A stretch of DNA of 64,000 nt. Source: Brevibacillus sp. DP1.3A. GTDB taxonomy: Bacteria; Bacillota; Bacilli; Brevibacillales; Brevibacillaceae. The position numbers and the translations under genes are program-made. Location: positions 941,001-1,005,000 of the forward strand of contig NZ_CP085876.1 in NCBI RefSeq assembly GCF_013284245.2. The letters are read 5' to 3'. Under the pieces are notes generated by a model that saw nothing but the letters and a program-made list of their open reading frames with translations, did no database searches and was not told the DNA's origin. Numbering within the stretch: position 1 is the first letter of the stretch; the number at the start of each line of letters is the position of its first letter. Shown here piece by piece: positions 18,592-27,600 of this stretch.

Positions 18592-19629
18592 TCAAAATAA
18601 CTCGATAACGGTAATACTGACATTGGCTGTTTGTGGAGGGAACGGTTCTGCAAAAAAGACTGTTCCGATGATTGCCGCCACGAGGTTAAGGACACTGAGT
18701 GCCCCGACAGGAGTCGTTATCATAGCGGAATAGGTAAAGGCTAGGGGTGTTTCAGCAATAATCGTATATCCAGAACCTGGAACAGGAACTCCATTCAGTG
18801 CGAGAAACATGGCAGAAGGTGTGTTGTTCGTCATATTGACAGAATGAGTGACAAAGTAAGTATGGCCGCCTGCCAGTAAGATATCAGGTGAGCCTGCAAC
18901 ATGGGTAATATCGGTTCCCGTTATGACGCCGTTGTTACTGAGGGCGACAGGCTGATTAGCAACGGTTGTTATAACCGTAGTCAAATTATAGACATGCGCA
19001 CTATTGGTCAGTTGTGGTCCTGTAGCGCCAGTGGCTCCTGCTGTCCCAGTGGCTCCGGTTGTTCCAGTGGCTCCTGCTGTCCCAGTAGCCCCGGTTGTTC
19101 CAGTAGCCCCAGTGGTCCCAGCTATCCCAGTAGTTCCAGTTGCACCAGTGGCTCCGGCTATCCCAGTAGCTCCAGTTGCACCAGTGGCTCCGGCTATCCC
19201 AGTAGCTCCAGCTGTCCCAGTGGCTCCGGTTGCACCAGTGACTCCGGCTGCCCCAGTGGCTCCAGCTGCCCCAGTAGTTCCGGCTGTCCCAGTGGCCCCA
19301 GTAGAACCCGTAGCTCCAGTTGGTCCGATTGAAATAGGCGTGTTTAATATACTATCAAGTTTACTTTGCAAGATGCTTTCCTTTTGCATGATGGTTTTTA
19401 TCGTGTCTTGTACACTTTGATTGACATTCAAAAGATCGCTGATCGTTGCTGGCGGGATGGTAACTCCTGGAAGCGTACCCAGAATAAACGGAAGCTTTTC
19501 CCTCTCCGCGTTAATGATATGTCCTAACCCTAGCTCTTCTATAGCGATTGAGGACAATAACAAATTAATCGCGTCGGCACGCGTGAGTGTTATGGTCGGA
19601 GTAATATTTGGCAAATTGGCTTGTGACAC
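18592..19629 (-). CDS. Collagen-like GXT-repeat protein, BclA-like spore surface candidate
   Basis: A 345-residue protein starting at a GTG behind CAGGAGGG. It has an N-terminal region of about 100 residues predicted partly helical, then roughly 35 uninterrupted Gly-X-Y triplets dominated by GAT, GTA, GIA and GTT, then a C-terminal domain of about 145 residues ending in VSITVIELF, like the BclA/C1q-type trimerisation domains. Thr in the third position is a known O-glycosylation site in exosporium collagen-like glycoproteins. No signal peptide is seen, which fits assembly from the mother cell. The ger operon later in the window supports sporulation. The surface location is inferred. Confidence 0.85.
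   Translation of the reverse strand: MSQANLPNITPTITLTRADAINLLLSSIAIEELGLGHIINAEREKLPFILGTLPGVTIPPATISDLLNVNQSVQDTIKTIMQKESILQSKLDSILNTPISIGPTGATGSTGATGTAGTTGAAGATGAAGVTGATGATGTAGATGIAGATGATGATGIAGATGATGTTGIAGTTGATGTTGATGTAGATGTTGATGTAGATGATGPQLTNSAHVYNLTTVITTVANQPVALSNNGVITGTDITHVAGSPDILLAGGHTYFVTHSVNMTNNTPSAMFLALNGVPVPGSGYTIIAETPLAFTYSAMITTPVGALSVLNLVAAIIGTVFFAEPFPPQTANVSITVIELF
19012..19325. repeat. Tandem 9-bp-unit repeat encoding the collagen-like triplets
   Basis: About 35 near-identical 9-base units, read on the plus strand as variants of CCAGTGGCTCCGGCTGTC. They encode the Gly-X-Thr/Ala tract. Such tracts change copy number by slippage, so allele length may differ between strains. Confidence 0.9.
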
Positions 19630-19836
19630 GGTTATCCCTCCTGAAAATCATAAATAGAACTCGTCCCATTGTTCAAATGTGTTCGTGTTGTTATATAAAT
19701 AATTTTTCCTAAATATCCATATAAAGGTAGGTAAAAACAAATTCGTTTTGGTACATATAAATCAGTGTTGCCGGATTGTATAGGAATGGGGGATATCTCC
19801 GCTGTGGCTATATTAGGCTATGAACGGGAGGGATGC

Positions 19837-20919
19837 ATGGTGCAACATAAAGGGAAATGGATAATCACCATTGCGATGGCAGTATGTCTGGTGGTCTTTG
19901 GTTTTGGCAATCAACAAACATTGGCGACTGAGCCAACCAAAAAGCCAGTAATAAATGTGTTGGGTAGCGATCCTGTCAATATCAATTCAGACCGAAGCTT
20001 TGTCGCCGTTCAAGGAGAGTGGATTTTTTATAACAACGATGGCTTATACAAAATCAAAAAGGATGGAAGCTCCCTTCAAAAGTTGAGCAGTGATTGGGCT
20101 GATAATTTGAATGTCGTAGATGACTGGATTTACTATACGCGCAATAAGCCTTTTAAAGAAATCTATCAGCTGGAGATGCCCAATTACGATATCAATGGTA
20201 CGTATGAAGATGTAACGGAGCTCATGAAAATCAAGACAGATGGCAGTTCGAAAACAGTCATCAAAAGCGGTAGTCTTGCGGAAGGGGATCGCAATAACGT
20301 ATACAGATTGTATGTAGTGGGGGATATCATCTACTACGCAGACGGCTACGGTCCTTTGTACCGGATGGACACGAATGGCAAAAATCAGAAGAAGCTGCTT
20401 GACCAGTATGATGAAGTTTATTTCTATCAGGATTGGCTTTTCTATACCAATGAAAGTCGTCAATTATATAAAATGAAGCGGGATGGTACGCAGAAAAAGG
20501 TAGTAAGCAAAGAAAAAGAGATGACCCTTATCGGTCTGTCTGGTGATTTCATTTACTACACAAAATGGGTAAACGATAAAGGCGTCGTCGATGTTTATAA
20601 AATCGGACTAAAGGATGGGAAAACCGCTCTCGTCAAGAAAGGGTTGCCTCCAGCAGAAAATCCGATCATTGTCGCTGGGAAGCATCTATACTACATCTCA
20701 GAAATAAAGGACGCACATACGGTAGGCAGAATGAATATGGCGGACGGCAAGACAACCCCGCTGTATCCATTAGGTAGCATTTCCAGTCAAGCAATAAACA
20801 TCGGGGGAGATTTTATCTTTTTTTACGACTATCAAGCTTCCGATCGTGATAAAAGAGAACTATTCAAAGTGAAGATGGGCGAAAACAAAGTGGAAAAGGT
20901 AACCCCAAAGGCGAAGTAA
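19837..20919 (+). CDS. Secreted DUF5050-like beta-propeller protein
   Basis: A 360-residue protein with a signal peptide (short basic start, hydrophobic run IITIAMAVCLVVFGF, likely cut after ...TLA). The mature part repeats W/D-x-I-Y-Y-x-N/D motifs such as GEWIFYNNDGLYKI, DDWIYYTRN, GDIIYYADG, QDWLFYTNE and GDFIYYTKW, the pattern of DUF5050/YWTD-like six-bladed propellers. ATG 19837 behind GGGAGGG was chosen over a GTG 72 bp upstream. Its function is unknown; the fold suggests extracellular binding. Confidence 0.75.
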   Translation: MVQHKGKWIITIAMAVCLVVFGFGNQQTLATEPTKKPVINVLGSDPVNINSDRSFVAVQGEWIFYNNDGLYKIKKDGSSLQKLSSDWADNLNVVDDWIYYTRNKPFKEIYQLEMPNYDINGTYEDVTELMKIKTDGSSKTVIKSGSLAEGDRNNVYRLYVVGDIIYYADGYGPLYRMDTNGKNQKKLLDQYDEVYFYQDWLFYTNESRQLYKMKRDGTQKKVVSKEKEMTLIGLSGDFIYYTKWVNDKGVVDVYKIGLKDGKTALVKKGLPPAENPIIVAGKHLYYISEIKDAHTVGRMNMADGKTTPLYPLGSISSQAINIGGDFIFFYDYQASDRDKRELFKVKMGENKVEKVTPKAK

Positions 20920-20924
20920 GGATA

Positions 20925-20956
20925 AGAGCCACCCCAAGGCGGGTGGCTCTTTTGTT
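20925..20956. terminator. Bidirectional terminator
   Basis: Perfect 10-bp stem AGAGCCACCC/GGGTGGCTCT with a 6-base loop, then TTTTGTT. It serves the propeller gene and the convergent membrane-protein gene. Confidence 0.88.
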
Positions 20957-20961
20957 ATGGG

Positions 20962-21885
20962 CTAATTTCTCGGGGCATGAAGCTGACTTCTTTTTCTCTC
21001 CCACTTCTTGTACATGAGCACGGAGCCAAACATGAATATAGAAGCGATGAGCGCACTCACGGGCAGCATGACTACCATTTCGTCCGGAAAGACAAAAGGA
21101 AGAAGTGGAAATGCGTATGCAGCTGGGACACGCATGCCGACGATGCGTAATAAAACAAGCATCAAAAGCATGTCGAGCAGCGTGACAATCACCCACGAAT
21201 CAATCGCAAAGTAGAGCAATGTACCGACTGTCGCCGATATGGTTAACACCAGTCCGAGCTTGAAGGCCATCTTGCCGTTGAACATCGGCTTGTGAAGAGA
21301 TTCATATACAACGACGAGTATGGGCGGAATTGCTGCTAACTGTGGGTAACCAGCCATCCAACAAAAACCGATCCATACGAAAGTCAAAATCAAGAACACG
21401 AGCATATACTGATACGGTATCTTCACTTTCTTCTCCAGGCCGCCATTCAGTTTGAAGGCGAGAACGCCAAGCATGATGATGAAGGAAAGCATGACGACGG
21501 AGATCATAAAAGACCATTCAACTGCATTCGTGACCAGAGGTAATAAGCCAGTGGCAAGGGATGGTCCAAAATTCGATTGGATGATTCGTAAAAAGAGCAT
21601 CATGAGTACGAGTGTGATGCTGACTTTTCCAAGGTACGGCAAGTCTACTTGATTTATAGCAAATCCGATTGCAGCCGTAATCGACGGAGCCACAAAAATT
21701 TTAGAAGGTTGTCTGATCCATCCTGGTTCTCGGTATACCCATATACCAATCGCCATCGCTGCTATTTCAGGTAGAATGACTTCGGGATCATCGAGTATGA
21801 CGGAAGCCGCTACCATGAGCAAGATAAGCGCTATGGCAATGATATAGGAAAGAATGGTTTCATTCTTCGATATCACTGAATTCAT
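20962..21885 (-). CDS. Polytopic membrane protein of unknown function (HPP-like features)
   Basis: A 307-residue integral membrane protein with about nine or ten hydrophobic segments and a basic C-terminus (KKWERKRSQ). The start ATG follows AAAAGGAG. A stretch RVPAAYAFPLLPFVFP near residues 255-270 recalls the proline-rich signature of HPP-family membrane proteins, but I cannot confirm the family. Nothing in its surroundings points to a substrate. Confidence 0.6.
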   Translation of the reverse strand: MNSVISKNETILSYIIAIALILLMVAASVILDDPEVILPEIAAMAIGIWVYREPGWIRQPSKIFVAPSITAAIGFAINQVDLPYLGKVSITLVLMMLFLRIIQSNFGPSLATGLLPLVTNAVEWSFMISVVMLSFIIMLGVLAFKLNGGLEKKVKIPYQYMLVFLILTFVWIGFCWMAGYPQLAAIPPILVVVYESLHKPMFNGKMAFKLGLVLTISATVGTLLYFAIDSWVIVTLLDMLLMLVLLRIVGMRVPAAYAFPLLPFVFPDEMVVMLPVSALIASIFMFGSVLMYKKWERKRSQLHAPRN

Positions 21886-22110
21886 TCTGACTAACTCCTT
21901 TTCGTTTGGATTATCCTTTATTATGGCAAGGTTTGTGGAAGGTTATTGTGCCAATGGGAGCAACATTGTTTGTAACAAAACCGTCACTAACAGTGGAAAA
22001 GCAGCACCCAGAAGAGGGGTATAAACAAAATCAGAACGGCATAAGGTATGGGGTATTACCTAGACGGATGAAGGGCATGATGATCATTTCGTGTTTGATA
22101 GAGGTGAAAA

Positions 22111-22317
22111 ATGGGCAGACCAATAAGGGAGCATTCCGTTACGAAGTACACCCAGTATACCGATAGGGGGAATATGCAATTGTTGAGTTCATTTAAACCG
22201 CTAAAGAGAATCGAAGAAAACAGCAAGATTGTACAGCAGACGATACAGTACATAGGGAATCAAAAAGTCAGTACGATTACGATAGAAACGCCTAAAAAAC
22301 TACCTAAATGTAGGTAG
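22111..22317 (+). CDS. Possible small basic protein, 68 aa
   Basis: A 68-codon frame starting at ATG after GAGGTGAAAA. The product is hydrophilic (RIEENSKIVQQTIQYIGNQKVSTITIETPKK) and resembles no family I recognise. Its stop codon lies inside the stem of the terminator at 22294-22323, which is possible for a real gene but may be chance. The rest of the 21886-22390 gap shows no other convincing gene. Confidence 0.35.
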   Translation: MGRPIREHSVTKYTQYTDRGNMQLLSSFKPLKRIEENSKIVQQTIQYIGNQKVSTITIETPKKLPKCR

Positions 22318-22323
22318 TTTTTT
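22294..22323 (+). terminator. Rho-independent hairpin upstream of the 22391 gene
   Basis: A perfect 12-bp stem AAAAAACTACCT/AGGTAGTTTTTT with a 6-base loop. It either ends a small upstream transcript or attenuates the membrane-protein gene that starts 68 bp later. Confidence 0.8.
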
Positions 22324-22390
22324 CCTATTTGTAGAATCTGAATATAATGTTAAAATAATGTAAAACTTTACCAGGAGGAGAGGTTTACAG

Positions 22391-23221
22391 GTGCTAAAGA
22401 ATCTCGTGCAGAGCCATGTAAAGATTGTTTTTTCTGTTCTTGGCATCTTGTCCGTTCTGGTCTCATGGCTCGTATTTGAATTGTTAAAAGGTTTGCTGCC
22501 AGATTTGATAGCAGTCATACATAAGTGGATGTTTCAACCGATCGAATGGCTGCTTATCCTAGCACCGCCACATGAGGAAAACAAACTAGCGTCATTAGGC
22601 TCTGTTCTAGGCTTGTCTATCTTGTATTCCGCCATTTTGGCAGGTATGGTATTCATCGTTTTGTTCATCTGCGACAAGATTAGAGGGAACGACATCGAGT
22701 TCCAGATGGAAGTGAAATATTGTGAGAAAGAATTGGCTAATGCGATTTACAGTTTGGATGGCAGCGGTCAATCAACAGCTATTATTAATGCGAATGCGAT
22801 CACGTTTATGAAGGCATTTGAAATGGAAGTAAAGACGATTTATGGATTGAAACCGGACGAGCTATGCTGTTATTGGATCGTACCTACGAATAATGACAAG
22901 CAGTTTGAAGTGTTTTACTTAACCGAGTTGAAAGATTTTGACACAGTACGTACGCTATTACTGTCTTCCATGCTTCAAGAGGATTGCAGAATTGCCGATA
23001 AACAAGTAAAGGGACGTATTCAAAATACGGATATTGAACAATTTGCAATTGTAAAAAACTTCGGCAAGTTCAGGCTTGGATTCGCGGTCGCTGTTTACAA
23101 GAATGACACATTTACTCCCGAAAATATGCAGGAGTTCGAGCGGTTGACTACGTATATGTTACTATTAGGATTTGTTACCAAGTTTGTTAATAAGGTCAAA
23201 ACCTTAAAGAGAGCTAGTTAG
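22391..23221 (+). CDS. Membrane-anchored protein with cytoplasmic sensor-like domain
   Basis: A 276-residue protein starting at GTG after AGGAGGAGAGG. It has two N-terminal membrane segments (about residues 8-35 and 65-95) and then a soluble domain of about 180 residues, whose mixed alpha/beta pattern (CCYWIVPTNNDKQFEVFYLTE, FRLGFAVAVYKND) recalls GAF domains. The domain call is weak. A 60-codon gene follows 12 bp later and may be co-transcribed. Confidence 0.6.
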   Translation: MLKNLVQSHVKIVFSVLGILSVLVSWLVFELLKGLLPDLIAVIHKWMFQPIEWLLILAPPHEENKLASLGSVLGLSILYSAILAGMVFIVLFICDKIRGNDIEFQMEVKYCEKELANAIYSLDGSGQSTAIINANAITFMKAFEMEVKTIYGLKPDELCCYWIVPTNNDKQFEVFYLTELKDFDTVRTLLLSSMLQEDCRIADKQVKGRIQNTDIEQFAIVKNFGKFRLGFAVAVYKNDTFTPENMQEFERLTTYMLLLGFVTKFVNKVKTLKRAS

Positions 23222-23233
23222 GAGTGGGATACG

Positions 23234-23416
23234 ATGAAATTAGCTGAGTTCTTCGCGAAAAGAGGCAACGAAACTGCTGTTTACTCGAAAAATCTCTCTT
23301 CCAAGAAGAAGATTCCCAACAGCAAATTTACTCCTGGCTTCGCTAGCTTAAAACAGATTGTAGATGAGCATAGTCCGAATGAGCGACATGATAATAAAGT
23401 GGTTGGAGGAAAATGA
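23234..23416 (+). CDS. Small basic protein, 60 aa
   Basis: A short lysine-rich hydrophilic product (KNLSSKKKIPNSKFTPGFASLKQIVDEHS) with a good ribosome site, AGGAGTGGGATACG, 12 bp behind the GAF-like membrane protein. A terminator starts right at its stop. It resembles no family I recognise; the spacing and ribosome site support a real gene. Confidence 0.55.
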   Translation: MKLAEFFAKRGNETAVYSKNLSSKKKIPNSKFTPGFASLKQIVDEHSPNERHDNKVVGGK

Positions 23417-23417
23417 C

Positions 23418-23445
23418 ACTGCCTGTGGGCAGTGTTATTTTTTGT
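23418..23445 (+). terminator. Rho-independent terminator
   Basis: 8-bp stem ACACTGCC/GGCAGTGT with a 4-base loop followed by TATTTTTTG. It ends the 22391-23416 transcript. Confidence 0.85.
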
Positions 23446-23460
23446 TTCGGGATACTTGGG

Positions 23461-23493
23461 ATAGAAGAAAAGCCACCTGCTAAGGGTGGCTTT
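23461..23493 (-). terminator. Terminator of the MFS gene
   Basis: Stem AAAGCCACC/GGTGGCTTT with a 7-base loop, ending in TTTCTTCTAT on the minus strand. It directly follows the MFS stop. Confidence 0.8.
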
Positions 23494-24787
23494 AGTTTTG
23501 GGAGATCTCTACACTGTGTTTGCTCTTCCTGTGGGACCATATCAGGACAGGGACCAGCAACAGCGATAAAGCGCCTCCGGCAAGTGAAAGTGTTGCATAG
23601 CTGGCATTTGCGACGACCATACCAGATAGGGCTCCACCGGATGCACCAGCCAAGGCAATCAATACATCAACCGTTCCCTGCGTTTTCGCACGAGTGGCGG
23701 GCTGCGTTGCATCTACGATGAGCGCTGTGCCACTAATTAATCCAAAATTCCAGCCCAGTCCGAGCAGCACAAGAGCGGTGATGAGTAGCGGCATCGAATC
23801 GGCTGGGGCGAAAGCAGCAGTCATGCTGGCTGCAAGCAGTATGACACCTGAAGCATATGCCATTGTGGAGCGACCGATCTTGTCAACGAGTACACCCGTC
23901 AAGAGAGAGGGGAGGTACATCGCACCGATATGAAAACCGATGACGATGCCTACTTCAGAGAGACCATGTCCGTGGTGCTTCATATGCACAGGCGTCATTG
24001 TCATAATGGCCACCATGACGATCTGCGTCAAAATCATAACGGTGGCTCCCACGATGATTCCACGGTTGTTGCTTGCAAGCTGATTCTCATTCAGACAGGA
24101 CGGCGAGCTCTGATCCACCTGTTGTGCTTTTGCGATTGCTTTCGAAACGATGAACGGGTCCGGTCGAAGCAAAACCCAAAATACGAGACCAGCGAGGATA
24201 AAGGCTGCGGCCCCCAAGATAAAAGGACCAGCCAGTGCGGGGACACCGATGGATGTAGCGAATCGTCCCATGACTTCCACCAGGTTTGGTCCTGCAACGG
24301 CCCCGAAAGTAGTGGAGACCATGGCAATACTTACAGCAGTCGCTCGTTGTTTAGGCTTTGCCAAGTCTGTGCCTGCATAGCGGGCCTGTAGGTTAGTAGC
24401 GGTGCCAGCCCCATACAGAATTAAGGAAGCAAACAGAAGGACAATACTGTTTGCGACGGCTGCGATAACCACCCCAATTGCGCCAATACCTCCGGCTAAG
24501 AAGCCGCTAGCGAGACCCAAACGGCGTCCAAAGCGTTGAGAGAGTCGACCCACCAGCAATGCAGCGACAGCAGAGCCAAACGTGAGCAATGCGGAAGGGA
24601 TGCCCGCGAGACTTTCCGAACCGAGCATATCCTGAGCGAGGAGAGCCCCTACGGTGACACCTGCCGCAAGTCCTGCACCGCCAAAAATTTGTGAGATGAC
24701 AACGATCCAGAGCGTTCGCTTGTATAGTCTTTGCTGTTTATCTGGGGAGTCGATGTAGCTTTGTAAATCTTCAGGTTTGAGTGACAT
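23492..24787 (-). CDS. MFS drug-efflux-type transporter
   Basis: A 431-residue major facilitator with about 12 segments and the loop-2 motif LLVGRLSQRFGRRLGL. It begins with ATG at 24787 behind AAAGGTGG; a GTG three codons earlier is also open. It resembles YfkF/YxaM-like multidrug exporters. It stands alone between two hairpins, so no substrate can be inferred from neighbours. Confidence 0.85.
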   Translation of the reverse strand: MSLKPEDLQSYIDSPDKQQRLYKRTLWIVVISQIFGGAGLAAGVTVGALLAQDMLGSESLAGIPSALLTFGSAVAALLVGRLSQRFGRRLGLASGFLAGGIGAIGVVIAAVANSIVLLFASLILYGAGTATNLQARYAGTDLAKPKQRATAVSIAMVSTTFGAVAGPNLVEVMGRFATSIGVPALAGPFILGAAAFILAGLVFWVLLRPDPFIVSKAIAKAQQVDQSSPSCLNENQLASNNRGIIVGATVMILTQIVMVAIMTMTPVHMKHHGHGLSEVGIVIGFHIGAMYLPSLLTGVLVDKIGRSTMAYASGVILLAASMTAAFAPADSMPLLITALVLLGLGWNFGLISGTALIVDATQPATRAKTQGTVDVLIALAGASGGALSGMVVANASYATLSLAGGALSLLLVPVLIWSHRKSKHSVEISQN

Positions 24788-24947
24788 CTGATCCACCTTT
24801 CTATGGAGAGAAAGCTTTCGTGAAGTTATGAAATTTCAGTCATCCTTTCGTGTGGAAATGACTGGGGAATTTGCATTCAGTATAGTATTGGCGACGGGTA
24901 AACACAAGGAGAATCCAGCTTAGTAAACACTTTGCAAAAGCAAAAAC

Positions 24948-25010
24948 ACCGGATATTTTCTATCCGGTCAGCGTGTAGAGAAAGACCCCTTTCGCAAAAA
25001 AGGGGTCTTT
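24948..25010 (-). terminator. Two tandem hairpins behind the ECF sigma factor gene
   Basis: A strong stem AAAGACCCCTTT/AAAGGGGTCTTT (24981-24992/24999-25010), then a second stem ACCGGATA/TATCCGGT (24948-24968). On the minus strand they lie 11 bp beyond the sigma-factor stop. Confidence 0.75.
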
Positions 25011-25020
25011 TCATGTGGTT

Positions 25021-25923
25021 TTAGACGACATCATCTGTATGCCGTGGCTCAACGGTGTTCAATGTCTTCAGATCAAGATGACTTATGCGCTCAGGATCGG
25101 AGATCAAGTCGACTTCCGTAATCTTTCCGTGACTCATTGTAAATTTGAGTACATAGAGCAATTTTCCTTGAGGAGCCACAATGATTCCTACTGTTCCGTT
25201 AACAAGGGCTAGTTGTGCTGCTTTCTGTGCACGTCCCGAAACTTGTTTCGCTAGAGCAACCGCTCCTCGCGTTACTCTTGAAGAGCCTGTTTGACGATCG
25301 TCACGAAGTATAACGTGCGGATCGAGCGCAGCTACTAGAGTATCGAAATCGCCAGCATGCGCTGCGGCAAGAAAAGCTTGAACGACGTCGCGTTGGAGAG
25401 CATGGTCGACTTCCTGCATTGCTTTCGCCCCGCGAACACGGTGGCGTGCCCTGCTCGCAAGTTGCCTAGTAGCGACCTTTGACTTACCTAAAATAGGCGC
25501 AATCTCATTGAAGGGCATGGCGAAAACATCGTGCAGCACAAACGTGATGCGTTCCGCAGGGTTCAAATTCCCAAGCACGACTAGCAATGCAATACCGACA
25601 GAATCAGCCAATATGGCTTCTTGTTCGGGGTCAATAATATTCTCTTGGCTTGTGAAAGCATCGGGCAATTGAGTTTCTATCGATTCTTCGCGCCTAGATT
25701 TTCGCGAGCGTAACATGTCGAGACAAACCCGTGAAACAACGGTGGTCAACCATCCTCCCATGTTCTCAATGTCGCTTGCATCCACACGACTAAGACGTAA
25801 CCAAGACTCCTGTACCGCATCCTCCGCTTCGCTCAATGATCCAAGCATTCGATAAGCGACTGCCTGAAGGTGCTTTCGGTGTGATTCGAATATATTTGCC
25901 AACCAAACCTGTTCGCTCATCAT
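25021..25923 (-). CDS. ECF41-type RNA polymerase sigma factor with SnoaL-like C-terminal domain
   Basis: A 300-residue sigma factor, longer than a plain ECF. Region 2 is near the N-terminus (HLQAVAYRMLGSLSEAEDAVQESWLRL), region 4 includes PFNEIAPILGKSKVATRQLASRARHRV (about residues 140-165), and a C-terminal SnoaL_2-like domain follows (VVQAFLAAAHAGDFDTLVAALDPHVILRDD). This layout defines the ECF41 group, where the C-terminal domain modulates activity in place of a separate anti-sigma factor. The ATG follows GAGGGAG. An exact ECF41-type promoter lies upstream and the degraded partner gene lies divergently beyond it. Confidence 0.9.
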   Translation of the reverse strand: MMSEQVWLANIFESHRKHLQAVAYRMLGSLSEAEDAVQESWLRLSRVDASDIENMGGWLTTVVSRVCLDMLRSRKSRREESIETQLPDAFTSQENIIDPEQEAILADSVGIALLVVLGNLNPAERITFVLHDVFAMPFNEIAPILGKSKVATRQLASRARHRVRGAKAMQEVDHALQRDVVQAFLAAAHAGDFDTLVAALDPHVILRDDRQTGSSRVTRGAVALAKQVSGRAQKAAQLALVNGTVGIIVAPQGKLLYVLKFTMSHGKITEVDLISDPERISHLDLKTLNTVEPRHTDDVV

Positions 25924-25966
25924 TTAAACTCCCTCGCACAAAAATAAAAAAGCCTATATAAATTCT

Positions 25967-25993
25967 GACGGATGAACTCTTAGCAATGTGACA
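25967..25993 (-). promoter_or_regulatory. ECF41-type promoter of the sigma factor gene (autoregulation)
   Basis: On the minus strand TGTCACA, exactly 16 bases, then CGTC. This is the promoter consensus I recall for ECF41 sigma factors (TGTCACA-N16-CGTC). It lies 44 bp upstream of the sigma-factor start and so implies self-transcription. Confidence 0.8.
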
Positions 25994-26012
25994 AATACCG
26001 ATCATTTAATTT

Positions 26013-26040
26013 TGTCACAAGTCCCGTGGGGCGATTTGTC
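26013..26040 (+). promoter_or_regulatory. Degenerate ECF41-type promoter facing the broken partner gene
   Basis: On the plus strand TGTCACA followed by TGTC after 17 bases: a perfect -35-like box with an imperfect -10 (consensus CGTC after 16). It points at the pseudogene at 26059. Confidence 0.5.
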
Positions 26041-26058
26041 AACATAGTAAGGACAAGA

Positions 26059-26250
26059 ATGGATAGTCCTGCTATGATCGTTCCCGATGTGACTCAATCC
26101 TTACAAGCCCTGGGCAAATCTCTATTTACATCCGCATAGAAAACAGGTATTCCGAGCCGTACGCTCTTCCTTGCCTATCTTCGGCCAAGCCAAATCAATG
26201 ATATTTGTGGAGGGCATGGCCGCGAAACCCGAGCAAGAGCCTGCATCTAA
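26059..26250 (+). pseudogene. Carboxymuconolactone decarboxylase (AhpD-like) family gene, decayed
   Basis: From an ATG after AAGGA one frame reads MDSPAMIVPDVTQSLQALGK, a TAG stop at codon 27, then GIPSRTLFLAYLRPSQINDI, C, GGHGRETRARA and a TAA. Intact family members read about SPAM..P...QAL.ALGK...GVP..TLELV.LRASQINGC..CVDMHAR. The fragment therefore keeps the N-terminal half with an internal stop, loses the first catalytic Cys of the SQINGCxxC motif, and stops before the rest of the domain. The remaining gap up to 26306 shows nothing else. Confidence 0.75.
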
Positions 26251-26306
26251 CTTGCTTTTGCTAGGTGTAGTGCTATCTTTTTCATGTTTTAACCTGTTGC
26301 TGGAAT

Positions 26307-26337
26307 CAAAAAATGGCTGTCGACTATCTCGACAGCC
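26307..26337 (-). terminator. Terminator of hisC
   Basis: On the minus strand stem GGCTGTCGA/TCGACAGCC with a 5-base loop, then ATTTTTTG. It lies 32 bp behind the hisC stop. Confidence 0.85.
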
Positions 26338-26369
26338 CGACCGGCCATTTTCTATCCAGTGCTTTTTCT

Positions 26370-27485
26370 TCATTTTCCTACGATAAGCAATAGCTCACGG
26401 AGGTTTTGTATGAGGATTTGATTTTCTTCCAGCGTACCTACACTGATTCGAATATGCTCCGGTAACCCCCAAGTGTCTCCGTACCGCAAAATGATGCCTC
26501 TTTCCAGCAGCTCTTGATAAATCCTACCCGCATTTGGTCCCAATTTTGCCAAGATAAAATTAGACATACTCACGGTATAAGGGATATTCATTTCAGCGAA
26601 TGCATCATACAGCTGCTTACGGCCTTTGGTGTTTTCCGTGAGGGATATTTCAAAATGCTCCACGTCAGCAAGGGCGGTAATGGCGGCTGTTTGTGCCAAT
26701 GAATTGACGTTAAACGGCTCTTTTACTTTCAGGATTTTTTGGATCACCGAAGGGTGAGCGACACCAAATCCGACTCGAATACCGGCAAGCGCGTAAATTT
26801 TCGAGAAGGTTTGCAAGACGAGAACAGGGTATCCTTGGCGGACAAATTCAATTCCCGTTGTGTAGTCGTCAGCCGTTGCATAGTGACTGTAAGCAGCGTC
26901 GAGTACTACAAGCACCCCATCTGGCAGTTGGTCTAGCAATGCCGTCAAGTCCTGACGAGACAAATAGGTGCCTGTCGGGTTGTTTGGGGAACAAAGGTAG
27001 ACAAGCTTTGTTCGATTCGTGATGGCTGCCAAAATGGCGGAAACATTGAATGCATAATCGGCCTCAAGCGGAACCGTTTTGATGACAGCTTCCATGAGAT
27101 GTGCGCCGAATTCATATTCACTAAAGGTCGGAGAAGGCACGACGATTTCGTCCTCAGGCTCCAAATAGGTTTCGGAAATGAGCTTGATCAGTTCGTCACC
27201 GCCATTCGTGACGATTAAATGCTCCGGACTTAACTCAAGATGATCAGCCAAGTGCTCTTTCAGCGTCGTTGTATTGGCATCCGGGTAACGATGCAGCTCC
27301 GGGAGCGCACCGAGAATGGCGCGGATGATCTTTGGGGATGGGCCGAGTGGATTTTCATTTGAGGCTAGTTTAATGATATGAGAGAGTCCGTACATTTTTT
27401 TAATCTCCCAAATCGGCATTCCAGGTTGATAGGATTGTATCTTTTCTAATGTTTTTCGCGATTGTGTCGTGGGTAGTTTTTTCAT
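26370..27485 (-). CDS. hisC: Histidinol-phosphate aminotransferase
   Basis: A 371-residue fold-type I aminotransferase. It has IKLASNENPLGPSP at the N-terminus, CSPNNPTGTY, VVLDAAYSHY, and TFSKIYALAGIRVGFG with the PLP lysine near residue 232, all typical of HisC. It transfers an amino group to imidazole acetol phosphate in histidine synthesis; paralogues of this group also act on aromatic keto acids. It stands outside a his operon here, so an aromatic aminotransferase role is possible. The start follows TTTTGGAGG. A transposon has inserted about 100 bp upstream of its start. Confidence 0.85.
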   Translation of the reverse strand: MKKLPTTQSRKTLEKIQSYQPGMPIWEIKKMYGLSHIIKLASNENPLGPSPKIIRAILGALPELHRYPDANTTTLKEHLADHLELSPEHLIVTNGGDELIKLISETYLEPEDEIVVPSPTFSEYEFGAHLMEAVIKTVPLEADYAFNVSAILAAITNRTKLVYLCSPNNPTGTYLSRQDLTALLDQLPDGVLVVLDAAYSHYATADDYTTGIEFVRQGYPVLVLQTFSKIYALAGIRVGFGVAHPSVIQKILKVKEPFNVNSLAQTAAITALADVEHFEISLTENTKGRKQLYDAFAEMNIPYTVSMSNFILAKLGPNAGRIYQELLERGIILRYGDTWGLPEHIRISVGTLEENQILIQNLRELLLIVGK

Positions 27486-27584
27486 CTATATGGCCTCCAA
27501 AACTTCATGGTAGCAACACTGTAAGTGAAATCTCCAGCAGTGTAACCAGCCAATTCGCGAAAGATGAAACAGACCAATTACGAG

Positions 27585-27589
27585 GTAGG
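27585..27589. repeat. Left target-site duplication GTAGG
   Basis: GTAGG immediately precedes the TGTTC left end and is repeated at 31466-31470 just after the right end. Five bp is the duplication size of Tn7/Tn5053-type transposition. Confidence 0.88.
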
Positions 27590-27600
27590 TGTTCCGTACA

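Noticed and set aside
19004..19420. Long plus-strand frame rich in Pro-Val-Ala-Pro across the collagen-like gene
   Set aside because: It is the antisense shadow of the GXT repeats; no ribosome site, and the minus-strand frame has full gene features.
26122..26373. Minus-strand frame overlapping the start of the hisC terminator region
   Set aside because: It runs through the terminator hairpin and opposite the decayed decarboxylase gene; no family resemblance.
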